Of a stretch of 64,000 nucleotides of DNA, positions 16,081 to 24,394 are shown piece by piece (position 1 is the stretch's first letter; each line of letters begins with the position of its first letter). The position numbers were made by a program, and so were the translations under genes. The stretch covers positions 122,355-186,354 of the forward strand of contig JAIYAM010000018.1 in NCBI GenBank assembly GCA_027489065.1. The letters run 5' to 3'. The notes under the pieces are model-generated. The model was not told the origin of the DNA and did not search any database. It was given only the letters and a program-made list of their open reading frames with translations. This DNA comes from Erythrobacteraceae bacterium (GTDB taxonomy: Bacteria; Pseudomonadota; Alphaproteobacteria; Sphingomonadales; Sphingomonadaceae).

Positions 16081-17178
16081 TTGTCAGGCCTGGAGCTGAT
16101 CGACGTCTCCAAATCCTATGGCGCGACGCGCGTGCTCGACGGCGTCTCGCTGTCGATCGCCCCGCGCGAGTTCATCGCCTTCCTCGGGCCGTCCGGCAGC
16201 GGCAAGTCGACCTTGCTGCGGATCATCGCCGGGCTGGAGACGCTGGACTCGGGCGAGGTGCATCTCGGCGGGCAGCGGATCGACGGGCTGGCGCCGGGCG
16301 CACGGGGGATCGCGATGGTGTTCCAGCACTACGCGCTCTACCCGCACATGACGGTGCGCGAGAACATGGCCTTCGGGCTCATCAACGCGAAGGTGCCCAA
16401 GGACGAGATCGCCAGCCGCATTGCGCAGGCCGCGGACATTCTCGAGATCGGCAGCCAGCTCGACAAGAAGCCGGGTCAGATGTCCGGCGGGCAGCGCCAG
16501 CGGGTCGCGATCGGGCGCGCCATCGTCAAGCAGCCGCGCCTGTTCCTGCTCGACGAGCCCCTGTCCAACCTCGATGCGGCGCTGCGCAGCCGCACGCGGG
16601 TTGAGCTGGCGCAACTCAGGAACCGGGTCGACGCGGCGCTGATCATGGTGACGCACGATCAGGCCGAGGCGATGACGCTCGCCGACCGGATCGTCGTGAT
16701 GAATGACCGGCGGATCCAGCAGGTCGGAACCCCGGCTGAAGTCTACGCACGCCCCGCCAATGCCTTCGTGGCACGCTTTGTCGGCTCGCCCGCGATGGCG
16801 ATGCTCGCGGGCCGGGTCATCAGCGGCGAGAGTGGCCGGCTGCGCGTCCGGCTGGCCGGCGGCGCGGAATTGCAGACCGCGGTCGCCGCGGCCGGAATTG
16901 CCGCCGATGCGCCGGTCGAAGTCGGCCTGCGCCCCGAACACGTCACCCTCGCTCCGCCGGGCAGCGGAGGGATCGCTGCAACCGTGGAGCTGGTCGAGCG
17001 CCTCGGCGACCGCACATTCATCTACACCCGCCTTGCCGAGGGCAGCGAAGTCATCGCCTGTGCTCCCGGCTTCAGCGAAGTGCGCCCGGGCGACGAGGTG
17101 CTGCTCGCCATCGACGCTGCCGCGGCGCACGTCTTCTCTGCCGACGGCACCGCCCACCACCCCGAGGCCAGCGCGTGA
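16081..17178 (+). CDS. sugar ABC importer ATPase (UgpC/MalK type)
   Basis: A 365-residue CUT1-type ATPase with Walker A GPSGSGKST, Q-loop VFQHYALYPHM, signature MSGGQRQRVAIGRAI, Walker B LFLLDEPLSNLD, H-loop MVTHDQ, and a C-terminal regulatory (TOBE/OB) domain from about residue 240 with VGLRPEHVTL. The TTG at 16081 follows AAAGGGGA and gives the usual N-terminus (SGLELIDVSKSYG). It overlaps the first permease by GTGA and energises the importer formed with the next three genes. Confidence 0.88.
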   Translation: MSGLELIDVSKSYGATRVLDGVSLSIAPREFIAFLGPSGSGKSTLLRIIAGLETLDSGEVHLGGQRIDGLAPGARGIAMVFQHYALYPHMTVRENMAFGLINAKVPKDEIASRIAQAADILEIGSQLDKKPGQMSGGQRQRVAIGRAIVKQPRLFLLDEPLSNLDAALRSRTRVELAQLRNRVDAALIMVTHDQAEAMTLADRIVVMNDRRIQQVGTPAEVYARPANAFVARFVGSPAMAMLAGRVISGESGRLRVRLAGGAELQTAVAAAGIAADAPVEVGLRPEHVTLAPPGSGGIAATVELVERLGDRTFIYTRLAEGSEVIACAPGFSEVRPGDEVLLAIDAAAAHVFSADGTAHHPEASA

Positions 17179-18053
17179 ACCGCGCGCGGCGTGACGCGCT
17201 GGTGGGGTACGCCTTCGTCGGGCCGTTCCTGCTGGTCTATGCCGCAGTCCTCGTCGTGCCGCTGCTGATGGGCATCGTCATCAGCTTCAACAATGCCGAC
17301 CTGTTCGGGCGGCGCGAATGGATCGGGCTCGCCAATTACGCGCAGGCCTTGAGCGATCCGGTGCTGCGGCAGGCCTTCTTCAACACGCTGACCCTGACGC
17401 TGCTGATCGTCCCGCCGCTGACGGTGATTGCGCTGCTGCTGGCCTTGGCCTTGAACCGCAACACACGGCTGGCGGCGGTGCTGCGCGGGGTGTTCTTCTC
17501 CTCGCTGGTGCTCTCGGTGACGATCGTCACCCTGATCTGGCGCTTCATCCTCACGCCCGACGCGGGGCTGGTGGCCGTGGGGCTTCAGGCCGTGGGCCAG
17601 CCGCCGATCCCCTTCCTGAGCGATCCCGCCTATGTCATTCCGGCCCTCGCGGTGACGACCTTGTGGTGGTCGCTGGGCTTCCCGATCATGCTGTTCCTCG
17701 CTGGCTTGCAGCAGGTGCCGGGCGACATCTACGAAGCCGCCGCTCTGGACGGCGCGGGCCGCTGGACGGTGTTCCGGCGCATCACGCTGCCCTCGATCCG
17801 CCGCACGCTGCTGCTGGTGGTGATGCTCCAGACCGCCGCGCAGCTCCAGATCTTCGGGCAGGCGCAGCTGCTGACCGGCGGCGGGCCGGGCGGGGCCTCG
17901 CGGACCATCGTGCTCTACATCTTCGAGGTGTCCTTCGGGCGCTGGGAGCTGGGCTACGCCACCGCCATCGCCGAGCTGTTGTTCGGCATGATCCTGCTCG
18001 TGACGCTGCTGCAATACTGGTTCGTCACCCGCCAGGAGGGTGATCGCGCATGA
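17175..18053 (+). CDS. sugar ABC importer permease 1 (UgpA/MalF type)
   Basis: A 292-residue inner-membrane protein with about six hydrophobic helices and the permease EAA loop YEAAALDGAGRWTVFRRITLP, which contacts the ATPase. GGPGGASRTIVLYIFEVSF near the C-terminus is typical of CUT1 permeases. It has a GTG start with a 4-base overlap with the ATPase gene and an ATGA overlap with the second permease. It imports an oligosaccharide or glycoside as part of the galactose locus (inference from context). Confidence 0.9.
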   Translation: MNRARRDALVGYAFVGPFLLVYAAVLVVPLLMGIVISFNNADLFGRREWIGLANYAQALSDPVLRQAFFNTLTLTLLIVPPLTVIALLLALALNRNTRLAAVLRGVFFSSLVLSVTIVTLIWRFILTPDAGLVAVGLQAVGQPPIPFLSDPAYVIPALAVTTLWWSLGFPIMLFLAGLQQVPGDIYEAAALDGAGRWTVFRRITLPSIRRTLLLVVMLQTAAQLQIFGQAQLLTGGGPGGASRTIVLYIFEVSFGRWELGYATAIAELLFGMILLVTLLQYWFVTRQEGDRA

Positions 18054-18889
18054 GCGAGACCGCACCTTCATCGCAGCGCCTTTCGCCGCTGGTCACGGTG
18101 CTGCTGCTGATCGGCGCAGGCATCATGCTGATGCCGATGCTGTGGACGCTGCTGCTGTCCTTCAAGAGCAATGCCGCGCTGATGGCCGACAGCGGTTCGG
18201 CCTTCATGCCGCCGTGGACGTTGGAGAACTACGCGGCAATCTTCCAAGGCTCGCTCACCACACGCTGGCTGATCAACAGCCTGATCGTCTCGACCGGCTC
18301 GACCATCGGCGTGCTGGTCCTCTCGAGCCTCGCCGGATACGGCTTCGCGCGGCTCGACTTCCCCTTCCGCCGCACCCTGTTCGTGATCGTGCTGCTGGGC
18401 CTTGCCGTGCCCGAGCAGGCGGTGATCCTCCCGCGCCACCAGCTTTTCGCGATGCTGGGGCTGCACAATTCCTACCCCGGCCTGATCCTGCCGAGCCTTA
18501 CCGGCGCCTTCGGCGTGTTCTTCATGACGCAGTACTTCCGCGCCATCCCGCCCGAGCTCGACGAAGCCGCGCTGCTCGACGGCGCGAGCCGCTTGACGCT
18601 GTTCTGGAAGGTGCTGCTGCCGCTCACTTGGCCCGCGCAGGCGACCTTGGGCGTGTTCACCTTCCTCGGATCGTGGAACGACTATTGGTGGCCGCTGATC
18701 TCGGCGACGACCAGCGACTATTTCACCCTGACTGTCGGCCTCGCCTCGGCGCAGATGAACTATGCGCAGACCAGCGGGCTGGGCTTCCTGATGGCGCAGG
18801 CGGTGTTCGCCTCGATCCCGATCCTCGTCGTCTATATCGCCTTCCAGAAGCAGATCGTGCGCGCCATGGCGGGGACGGCGGTGCGATGA
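18050..18889 (+). CDS. sugar ABC importer permease 2 (UgpE/MalG type)
   Basis: A 279-residue inner-membrane protein with six predicted helices. The EAA loop is DEAALLDGASRLTLFWKVLLP, and WNDYWWPLISATTSDYFTLTVGL is a typical CUT1 signature near the C-terminus. It overlaps the first permease (ATGA) and the binding-protein gene (ATGA), so all four importer genes are translated as a coupled unit. Confidence 0.9.
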   Translation: MSETAPSSQRLSPLVTVLLLIGAGIMLMPMLWTLLLSFKSNAALMADSGSAFMPPWTLENYAAIFQGSLTTRWLINSLIVSTGSTIGVLVLSSLAGYGFARLDFPFRRTLFVIVLLGLAVPEQAVILPRHQLFAMLGLHNSYPGLILPSLTGAFGVFFMTQYFRAIPPELDEAALLDGASRLTLFWKVLLPLTWPAQATLGVFTFLGSWNDYWWPLISATTSDYFTLTVGLASAQMNYAQTSGLGFLMAQAVFASIPILVVYIAFQKQIVRAMAGTAVR

Positions 18890-20190
18890 GGCGTGTCTTC
18901 GCTTTGGGGCTTGCCGCATTGCTGGCGGGATGCGCGCCCGCCGACGACCGGCCCGAGATTGTCGTCCAGCGCTTCTTCGGCGAGTGCGGCGCGGTCTACG
19001 GCGCCAGCACCGATGTGGCCAACGCCGACACCGAGTGCGGCATCCTCACCACGCTGATCAACCGCTTCGAAGCCGAAAATCCGGACATCCGGGTCAAGGT
19101 CAACGTCGTCGCATGGCCGGGCTACCCGCAGCTTGCCGCCCAGATGGCGGCGGGCGATCCGCCTGACCTCGTCACCATGCACCAGTCGGTGATCTCCGAC
19201 TATTCGAGCCGCGGGCTGATCGAGCCGGTGGAGGGCCTGCTTGCCCAGGCGAAGATCGATCCCGCCGGCTTCACCCCGGCGGCGCGGGCGGGGGTGGAAA
19301 AGCAGGGCAAGCTCTACGGGATGCCGTGGGACACCATCGGGCGCCTGTTCCACATCAACACCGAGCTGATGGCCGAGGCCGGGCTGATGCGCGGCGGCAA
19401 GCCGGTGCTGCCCAACTCGCCGGAAGAGCTGCTCGCGCAGGCACGCCAGTTCAAGGCGAAGACCGGCAAGCCCTACCTCATCCAGGCACAGGTCAGCGCG
19501 CCCGACTTCATGGTCGCCTTCCTCTACACCTACCTCCTTGCGCAAGGATCGCCGATCTACCCCGACGATCGCCACATCAAGCTCGACACGCCCGAGGCCC
19601 GCGCGATCGTCACGCTGATGCGCCAGCTCAACACGGAGGGGCTGACCACGAGAGATCAGGACTTCCCCGCCGCCACCGCCGCCTTCACGCAAGGCAAGGG
19701 CGGGATTTTCCCGGTCGGCACATGGATGCTCGGGCCCTACGATGCCGAGGCTGCCCGCGAAGGCTCGCCGATCAAGGGGCACTATGCCGTTGCCCCCTTC
19801 CCGCGGCTGTGGGGCACGGCAGCGCCCTTCGTCGACGGGCACGCGTGGGTCGTCCCCGCTGCGACACGCAGCCCGCAAGAGCGCGCGGCGATGGCGCGGT
19901 TCCTCGCCTTTCTGTCACGCTACAATTACGACTGGTCGCGCACCGGCCAGCTTCCCGCTTTCGCGGCGGTGCTGGATCGCAGCGAGTTCAAGGCCCTGCC
20001 CCACCGAGAGGATATCGCGGCCCTCTCGCGCACCGGCAAGCAGCTGCCCGGCTATGTCGAGCGCCAGAGTGCGGTGCAGGGCCTGATCGGCGAGGAGCTG
20101 GAGGCGGCGATCACGGGCACCAAGCCGGTCGAGACCGCGCTGAAGGACGCCGAGCGGCGGGTGAACCGGCTCTACGCGCAGATGATGTGA
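18886..20190 (+). CDS. sugar ABC importer substrate-binding lipoprotein
   Basis: A 434-residue extracellular solute-binding protein. It has a lipoprotein signal ending LLAGC (Cys about 16). The mature domain contains NRFEAENPDIRVKVNVVAWPGYPQLAAQMAAGDPPDLVTMH, the usual opening of family 1 sugar-binding proteins, and GIFPVGTWMLGPY in the second lobe. It is tethered to the inner membrane and delivers sugar to the two permeases encoded just upstream. The ATG overlaps the preceding stop. Confidence 0.9.
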   Translation: MRRVFALGLAALLAGCAPADDRPEIVVQRFFGECGAVYGASTDVANADTECGILTTLINRFEAENPDIRVKVNVVAWPGYPQLAAQMAAGDPPDLVTMHQSVISDYSSRGLIEPVEGLLAQAKIDPAGFTPAARAGVEKQGKLYGMPWDTIGRLFHINTELMAEAGLMRGGKPVLPNSPEELLAQARQFKAKTGKPYLIQAQVSAPDFMVAFLYTYLLAQGSPIYPDDRHIKLDTPEARAIVTLMRQLNTEGLTTRDQDFPAATAAFTQGKGGIFPVGTWMLGPYDAEAAREGSPIKGHYAVAPFPRLWGTAAPFVDGHAWVVPAATRSPQERAAMARFLAFLSRYNYDWSRTGQLPAFAAVLDRSEFKALPHREDIAALSRTGKQLPGYVERQSAVQGLIGEELEAAITGTKPVETALKDAERRVNRLYAQMM

Positions 20191-20204
20191 GCTAGCCTGA
20201 GCCT

Positions 20205-21065
20205 CTAACCGGCAAATGGCAGTTCGACAATCCCGGTGACGCCCGGATGCGCGCGGAACAGGCCGCCCGCCCGAGGCTGGCGCTTGAGCTCCTCCGGCGT
20301 CAGGTCACGCGCCGCCGAGGTGACGAACAGCTCGTCCATCGCCGCACCTCCGAAGGCGACGCTGGTGGGGCGCTGGACGGGCACCGCGATCTCCGCCAGC
20401 AGCTCGCCCGAGGGGGCAAAGCGCCGCACGCACCAGCCGTCCCAGAAGGCGATCCACAGGCAGTCCTCGGCATCCACCGTCATCCCGTCGGGATAGCCAT
20501 CACCCTCCCTGAAGGTGAGGTGCACGCGCCGCTCGCCGACGCTGCCATCGGGCGCGAGGTCGAAGGCGTAGACGGTCTGGAGCGCGGAATCGGTGTGGTA
20601 CATCACCCGCCCGTCGCGGCTGAAGGCGGGGCCGTTGGTGACGCGGTAGCCGCTGTCGACCCGCTCCCAGGCGAGGTCGGGTTGCATCCGGTAAAGCGAC
20701 CCGCTCGCCTGCCGTTCGGCGCGGTCCATGGTGCCGGCCCACAGCCTGCCCGCGCGGTCGATCTTGGCGTCGTTGAAGCGGTTGCCGGGGTGTTCCGGCT
20801 CGGGATTTCCGAGGTCGGTGATGCCGAAATCCGGGTCCATTGCGATGAACCCGTCATACCCGCCGCCGATGAAGCCGCCGCCCGCGCGCGGAAGGATCGA
20901 GCAGACGTGCTGGCTGACGGCGATGGTGCGCGCCCCTTCGGCCTCGCTCCAGCGGAACACGCGAGGGCTGCGGATATCGACCCAGTAGAGCGTCTGTTCG
21001 CGTGCGACCCAGACCGGTCCCTCGCCGAGGATCGCGCCGACGTCGGCGACGCACTCCATCGTCAT
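20205..21065 (-). CDS. SMP-30/gluconolaconase-family sugar lactonase
   Basis: A 286-residue six-bladed beta-propeller. Metal and active-site segments: LGEGPVWVAREQTLYWVDI (Glu), RFNDAKIDRAGRLWAGTMD (Asn), VTNGPAFSRDGRVMYHTDS (Asn, Asp) and DGYPDGMTVDAEDCLWIAFWDG. It would open galactono-lactone made by the sugar dehydrogenase encoded two genes upstream. It is the last gene of the dgoK-dgoA-dehydrogenase-GntR operon, and its start overlaps the GntR stop (ATGA). The exact lactone is inferred from the pathway. Confidence 0.87.
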   Translation of the reverse strand: MTMECVADVGAILGEGPVWVAREQTLYWVDIRSPRVFRWSEAEGARTIAVSQHVCSILPRAGGGFIGGGYDGFIAMDPDFGITDLGNPEPEHPGNRFNDAKIDRAGRLWAGTMDRAERQASGSLYRMQPDLAWERVDSGYRVTNGPAFSRDGRVMYHTDSALQTVYAFDLAPDGSVGERRVHLTFREGDGYPDGMTVDAEDCLWIAFWDGWCVRRFAPSGELLAEIAVPVQRPTSVAFGGAAMDELFVTSAARDLTPEELKRQPRAGGLFRAHPGVTGIVELPFAG

Positions 21066-21778
21066 GCCGCGCGCTCCGCGTCGGCGATGAGGTCCATCAC
21101 GTCGTCGATCAGCGCAGCCATGGCGGCGCGGGCGGCGTCGGCGTCGCGCGCCTCGATGGCGGTCAGCACCGCGCGGTGCTGCGGCAAGCTCGCGGTGCGG
21201 CCCTTGAAGCGGTTGGTGAAGCGGATCGAGGTCCTCAGCGCGGTCATCACCACGTCGCGGAACTGCGCGTAGAACGGATTGGCCGAGGCTTCGAGGATGG
21301 CGATGTGGAAGGCGATGTCGGCCTCGAGCGGGTCGTCGTCCCCGATCTCGGCCGCGACCATGCGCTGGTAGCCCGCCTCGATCCCGGCGATGCCTTCGGC
21401 GCTCGCCGCCTTGGCCGCGATCGCCGCCGCCATCGGCTCGATCGCGATGCGCAGCTCGTTGAACTGGCGCAGCAGATCGAGCGAGAACTTGCGCTCGAGC
21501 ATCCAGCGCAGCACGTCGGGGTCGAACAGGTTCCAGGCGCGCGGCGGCTGGACGGTGGTGCCCTTGCGGGGGCGGGCCACCAGCAGTCCCTTCGCCGTCA
21601 GCATCTTGACCGCTTCTCGGGTCACCGAACGGCTCACCTGGAATTGGGTGGCAAGGTCAGCCTCGGTCGGAAAGGGGACCGCATCGTAGTGGCCCGTGAC
21701 GATGGCCTTGCCCACCGATTCGAGCAGCGCGTAGGTCAGGTTGCGTCCGCCCGATCCCACGGCTTCCATTTTCGTCAT
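21062..21778 (-). CDS. GntR/FadR-type regulator with FCD domain (DgoR-like)
   Basis: A 238-residue regulator. Residues about 10-75 form a winged helix (FPTEADLATQFQVSRSVTREAVKMLTAKGLL) and the rest an FCD ligand domain with metal-type residues (ELRIAIEPMAAAIAA, AFHIAILEASANPFYAQF, QHRAVLTAIEA). The ATG at 21778 lies 9 bases after AAAGGGG; longer versions are open upstream but less likely. In E. coli, DgoR of the same family represses the galactonate operon dgoRKAD and responds to galactonate. Its place inside the dgo operon makes it the best candidate to bind the five AT-rich operators of this locus, which is untested. Confidence 0.82.
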   Translation of the reverse strand: MTKMEAVGSGGRNLTYALLESVGKAIVTGHYDAVPFPTEADLATQFQVSRSVTREAVKMLTAKGLLVARPRKGTTVQPPRAWNLFDPDVLRWMLERKFSLDLLRQFNELRIAIEPMAAAIAAKAASAEGIAGIEAGYQRMVAAEIGDDDPLEADIAFHIAILEASANPFYAQFRDVVMTALRTSIRFTNRFKGRTASLPQHRAVLTAIEARDADAARAAMAALIDDVMDLIADAERAA

Positions 21779-21842
21779 TTCCGAGATGCCCCTTTCTCGC
21801 TTTCCACGGGGGTTCGCAGATATCGTGGGCGGGTGCAATTGT

Positions 21843-22763
21843 TCAGCCATGGGCAGCCGTGGAGAGGCGGCGCGCGATCAGCGCGGCATCGGCTAGGATA
21901 CGCATCGGGGCGGAGTCCACGTCGATGGCGCGGTCCGGCACGAGCGCGGCGAAGCGGGCGTAGAGCGCGGGGTATTCGGCAAAGGGGCCGAGCGGGTGTT
22001 CGGTGCCGTCCGCGATCAGCCGCGCGCCGCCCTCGACGATCGCGACCCGCCGTCCGCTGGCGGTTGCGACATGGATTTCCCGCACCTCCTCATGGGTCTC
22101 GCGCCAGTCGAAGGCAGCGCCAAGCTCGCCGCCGACGAACCGTATTCGTGCCGCGATCGGCGTCTGGCGATTGGAGGGGATGGTGAATTCCGCTGCCTCG
22201 ACGAACAGCGGCTGGGGGAGAATTGCCGAGGCGATCGAGAGCGCGTTGATCCCGGTGTCGAGCACCCCGAAGCCCTCGGGCTCCCAGATCCACTCCTGCC
22301 CCGGGTGCCAGCGGTTCACGTCCTCGCGCCATTCGATGGCGAGCTGCGTGACGGTCTCGCCCTTGAGGAGATCGGCGGCCGGAGCGACGGCGGGGGCGTG
22401 CTGCGAGTGCCAGGCGGCGAACAGGCAGGTGCCGGCGGTGCGGGCGCGGGCTTCGAGGTCTTCGAGCTCGCCGAAGGTGGCGGCGGGGGGCTTTTCGAGC
22501 ATTACGGCGATCCCCGCCGCGATGGCCTCGGCGGCGATGGCGTGGCGCACGCTCGGCGGGGTGCACAGGCTCACCGCATCGACCTCCCCCGGCATGGCGG
22601 CGAGCATCTCGGCGAGCGAGGCGAAGACCGGGACCCCGGCCTCGTCTGCGCCGTTCGGGGCGACGACGGCGACGAGCTCGAACTCCGGGTGCGCCGCGAT
22701 GGCAGGAACGTGCTCGGTTCGGGCGATCTTCCCGAAGCCGATGATGGCGATGCGGATCGTCAT
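21843..22763 (-). CDS. Gfo/Idh/MocA-family sugar dehydrogenase (probable galactose 1-dehydrogenase)
   Basis: A 306-residue oxidoreductase. Its Rossmann start is RIAIIGFGKIARTEHVPAIAAH, followed by VSLCTPPSVRHAIAAEAIAAG and the catalytic-Lys motif VMLEKPPAATFGE. The C-terminal domain has WHSQHAPAVAPAADLL and DTGINALSIASAILP. The family includes NAD(P)-dependent galactose and arabinose 1-dehydrogenases, which make lactones. Here it lies beside lactonase, DgoK, DgoA and DgoD homologues, so galactose oxidation is the likely job. It is translationally coupled to dgoA by ATGA. Confidence 0.8.
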   Translation of the reverse strand: MTIRIAIIGFGKIARTEHVPAIAAHPEFELVAVVAPNGADEAGVPVFASLAEMLAAMPGEVDAVSLCTPPSVRHAIAAEAIAAGIAVMLEKPPAATFGELEDLEARARTAGTCLFAAWHSQHAPAVAPAADLLKGETVTQLAIEWREDVNRWHPGQEWIWEPEGFGVLDTGINALSIASAILPQPLFVEAAEFTIPSNRQTPIAARIRFVGGELGAAFDWRETHEEVREIHVATASGRRVAIVEGGARLIADGTEHPLGPFAEYPALYARFAALVPDRAIDVDSAPMRILADAALIARRLSTAAHG

Positions 22764-23401
22764 GCGGCGGCGTCCTGACCGAGAGCCGTAACGAAGGCGC
22801 GGGCGCGTTCGGCGACGTCGCCGGCCGTCATGCCGGGCGCATAGATCGCCCCGCCAAGGCCGAAGCCGTCCGCCCCGGCGGCGCGGTAGGCGGCCATCTT
22901 GTCGGGCGTGATCCCGCCGACGACGATCAGGGGCTTGTCCCTGGGCAGCACCGCACGCTGGGCCTTCACCACAGCGGGCGACGCGGCCTCGGCGGGGAAC
23001 AGCTTCAACGCATGCGCCCCGGCGCGGATTGCGGTGAAGGCTTCGCTGGGCGTGAAGTAGCCGGGCGCGGACACCAGCCCGGCGGCGCAGGCGGCCGTGA
23101 TGACCTCGGGATCGGTGCCGGGAGAGACGATCAGCCGTCCGCCCGCATCGGCAACGCGCATGACATCGGCCCGGTCGAGCACTGTGCCCGCGCCGACCAG
23201 CGCCTCCTCGCCGCACGCCTTGGCGAGGCGGGCGATGCTGTCGAATGGCGTGGGCGAGTTGAGCGGCACCTCGATGATCCGGATGCCCGCCTCGACCAGC
23301 GCGGCGCCGATGCTCTCGATCTCGTCGGGCTGGACCCCGCGCAGGATCGCGACCAGCGGGCACGCGGCGAACAGGCGTGTGAAGGTTTCGGGGCTCGTCA
23401 T
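22760..23401 (-). CDS. dgoA: 2-dehydro-3-deoxy-6-phosphogalactonate aldolase
   Basis: A 213-residue class I aldolase of the KDPG/KDPGal family. It has the catalytic Glu region PLVAILRGVQPDE and IRIIEVPLNSP, substrate loop VGAGTVL, SPGTDPEVI, and the Schiff-base Lys in ALKLFPAEAASPAVVKA. PLNSP (instead of TLRT) and the neighbours fit the galactonate branch: KDPGal is split to pyruvate and glyceraldehyde 3-phosphate. It overlaps dgoK and the dehydrogenase gene by 4 bases on each side. Confidence 0.88.
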   Translation of the reverse strand: MTSPETFTRLFAACPLVAILRGVQPDEIESIGAALVEAGIRIIEVPLNSPTPFDSIARLAKACGEEALVGAGTVLDRADVMRVADAGGRLIVSPGTDPEVITAACAAGLVSAPGYFTPSEAFTAIRAGAHALKLFPAEAASPAVVKAQRAVLPRDKPLIVVGGITPDKMAAYRAAGADGFGLGGAIYAPGMTAGDVAERARAFVTALGQDAAA

Positions 23402-24300
23402 GCCAATTCCCTGATGATTGCGCGGATGCCTTCGCGGAAGGCCGTTTCGCCGCCGATGATGTGGCCGGGTGGCAGGGCTGCGCTGTGGACCTGCGCGATG
23501 GCAGCAGCATAGAGCACGCCGAGGTCGGGGCGGCCAATGAGGTAGGGGGCCGTGCCCCCGGAACGTGTGGCGAAGCGGGCCGATGCCGCGCGCACCTCGG
23601 CACCGATCAGCAGCCCGCTGGCGTAGCTCGCCGGGTCGGAACGGGGTATGCCGAGCACCGCGCCTGCGCGAAGCGCGAACAGGTGCCCGAGAGGATCGCC
23701 GTCCGCCGATGCCGCGACGCCCGCGGCGAAGCCCGCGCCGGGCGCAGCCTCGCCTTCCAGCAGGGGCGCGAGGATCGAATGGCGGGTGAGGAGCGCAAAG
23801 ACCTCGCCGGTCATCCAGGTGGCGAAGCGCGCGATTCGCCCCGCGTCGATCTGCACCCACTTGGCATGGGTGCCGGGGAGGCAGACGAGCGAATCGCCGC
23901 GCAGCGGGCCGCTGGCGAGGCCGCCGATGATCTGCACCTCCTCGCCGCGCATCACCTCGGGGGCTTGCGCGTCGCGCTGGCAGACGCCGGGAACGATGCC
24001 GGTGCGCGGGTCGATCCAGCAGATCCCGGCGGCGAGCGCCTGCGGATCGGCGGGGCAGGGGACGTAGGGCACGTTGCGCCAGCCGCGGTCGGAACCGATC
24101 ATCCCGCCCAGCAGCATGGGCAGATCGCCCAGCCGCGCACGGATATCCGCCGCCTCGGCGTCGAAGCCTTCGGCGGGAACCGAGGTGATCCCGCCGCTGT
24201 CGGAGAGCGAATCCTCGACCGTCCCGTCCGCAGCGATGCGCCACGCGCGGCGGTTGGTGGTGCCCCAGTCGACCGCGATGAAGGGGCCATGCCAGTCCAA
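23398..24300 (-). CDS. dgoK: 2-dehydro-3-deoxygalactonokinase
   Basis: A 300-residue ASKHA-fold kinase that phosphorylates 2-keto-3-deoxygalactonate. Visible motifs: phosphate-1 loop FIAVDWGTTNRRAW, GGMIGSDRGW, the conserved substrate loop CLPGTHAKWV, and C-terminal HIIGGETAFREG. The start is a TTG at 24300 with GAGGAT in front, and no alternative in-frame start keeps the phosphate loop intact. It is the first gene of a five-gene minus-strand operon driven from the region of operator C. Confidence 0.9.
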   Translation of the reverse strand: MDWHGPFIAVDWGTTNRRAWRIAADGTVEDSLSDSGGITSVPAEGFDAEAADIRARLGDLPMLLGGMIGSDRGWRNVPYVPCPADPQALAAGICWIDPRTGIVPGVCQRDAQAPEVMRGEEVQIIGGLASGPLRGDSLVCLPGTHAKWVQIDAGRIARFATWMTGEVFALLTRHSILAPLLEGEAAPGAGFAAGVAASADGDPLGHLFALRAGAVLGIPRSDPASYASGLLIGAEVRAASARFATRSGGTAPYLIGRPDLGVLYAAAIAQVHSAALPPGHIIGGETAFREGIRAIIRELA

Positions 24301-24341
24301 ACCAGTATCCTCGAAATTGCGCGTTTGATCGCTTGCCGTCC

Positions 24342-24364
24342 GTCATTTATATTATAAATATGAC
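24342..24364. promoter_or_regulatory. operator C of the galactose locus (between dgoK and dgoD)
   Basis: ATATTATAAATATGAC at 24349-24364 matches the shared 16-mer. It is embedded in a longer inverted repeat whose outer arms are GTCAT (24342) and ATGAC (24360), with ATTTAT/ATAAAT arms inside. It lies in the divergent gap between dgoK and dgoD, 42 bases from the dgoK start and 30 from the dgoD start, so one site can serve both units. Confidence 0.65.
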
Positions 24365-24394
24365 CCGAGTAAACGCCAACAGGGATATGCACCT

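Noticed and set aside
18040..20190. Single 716-residue protein covering permease 2 and the binding protein
   Set aside because: The first part is an out-of-frame reading of permease 2. The real binding protein starts at the ATG at 18886 with a lipoprotein signal.
16081..20190. ABC importer as the sulfoquinovose transporter (SmoEFGH)
   Set aside because: It lies inside the galactose locus with the AT-rich operator of that regulon and has no link to the sulfoquinovose genes.
21843..24346. Longer fusions of the dehydrogenase and aldolase with upstream sequence
   Set aside because: The extra N-terminal parts are frame-shifted readings of the upstream genes. ATGA overlaps give clean starts at 22763 and 23401.
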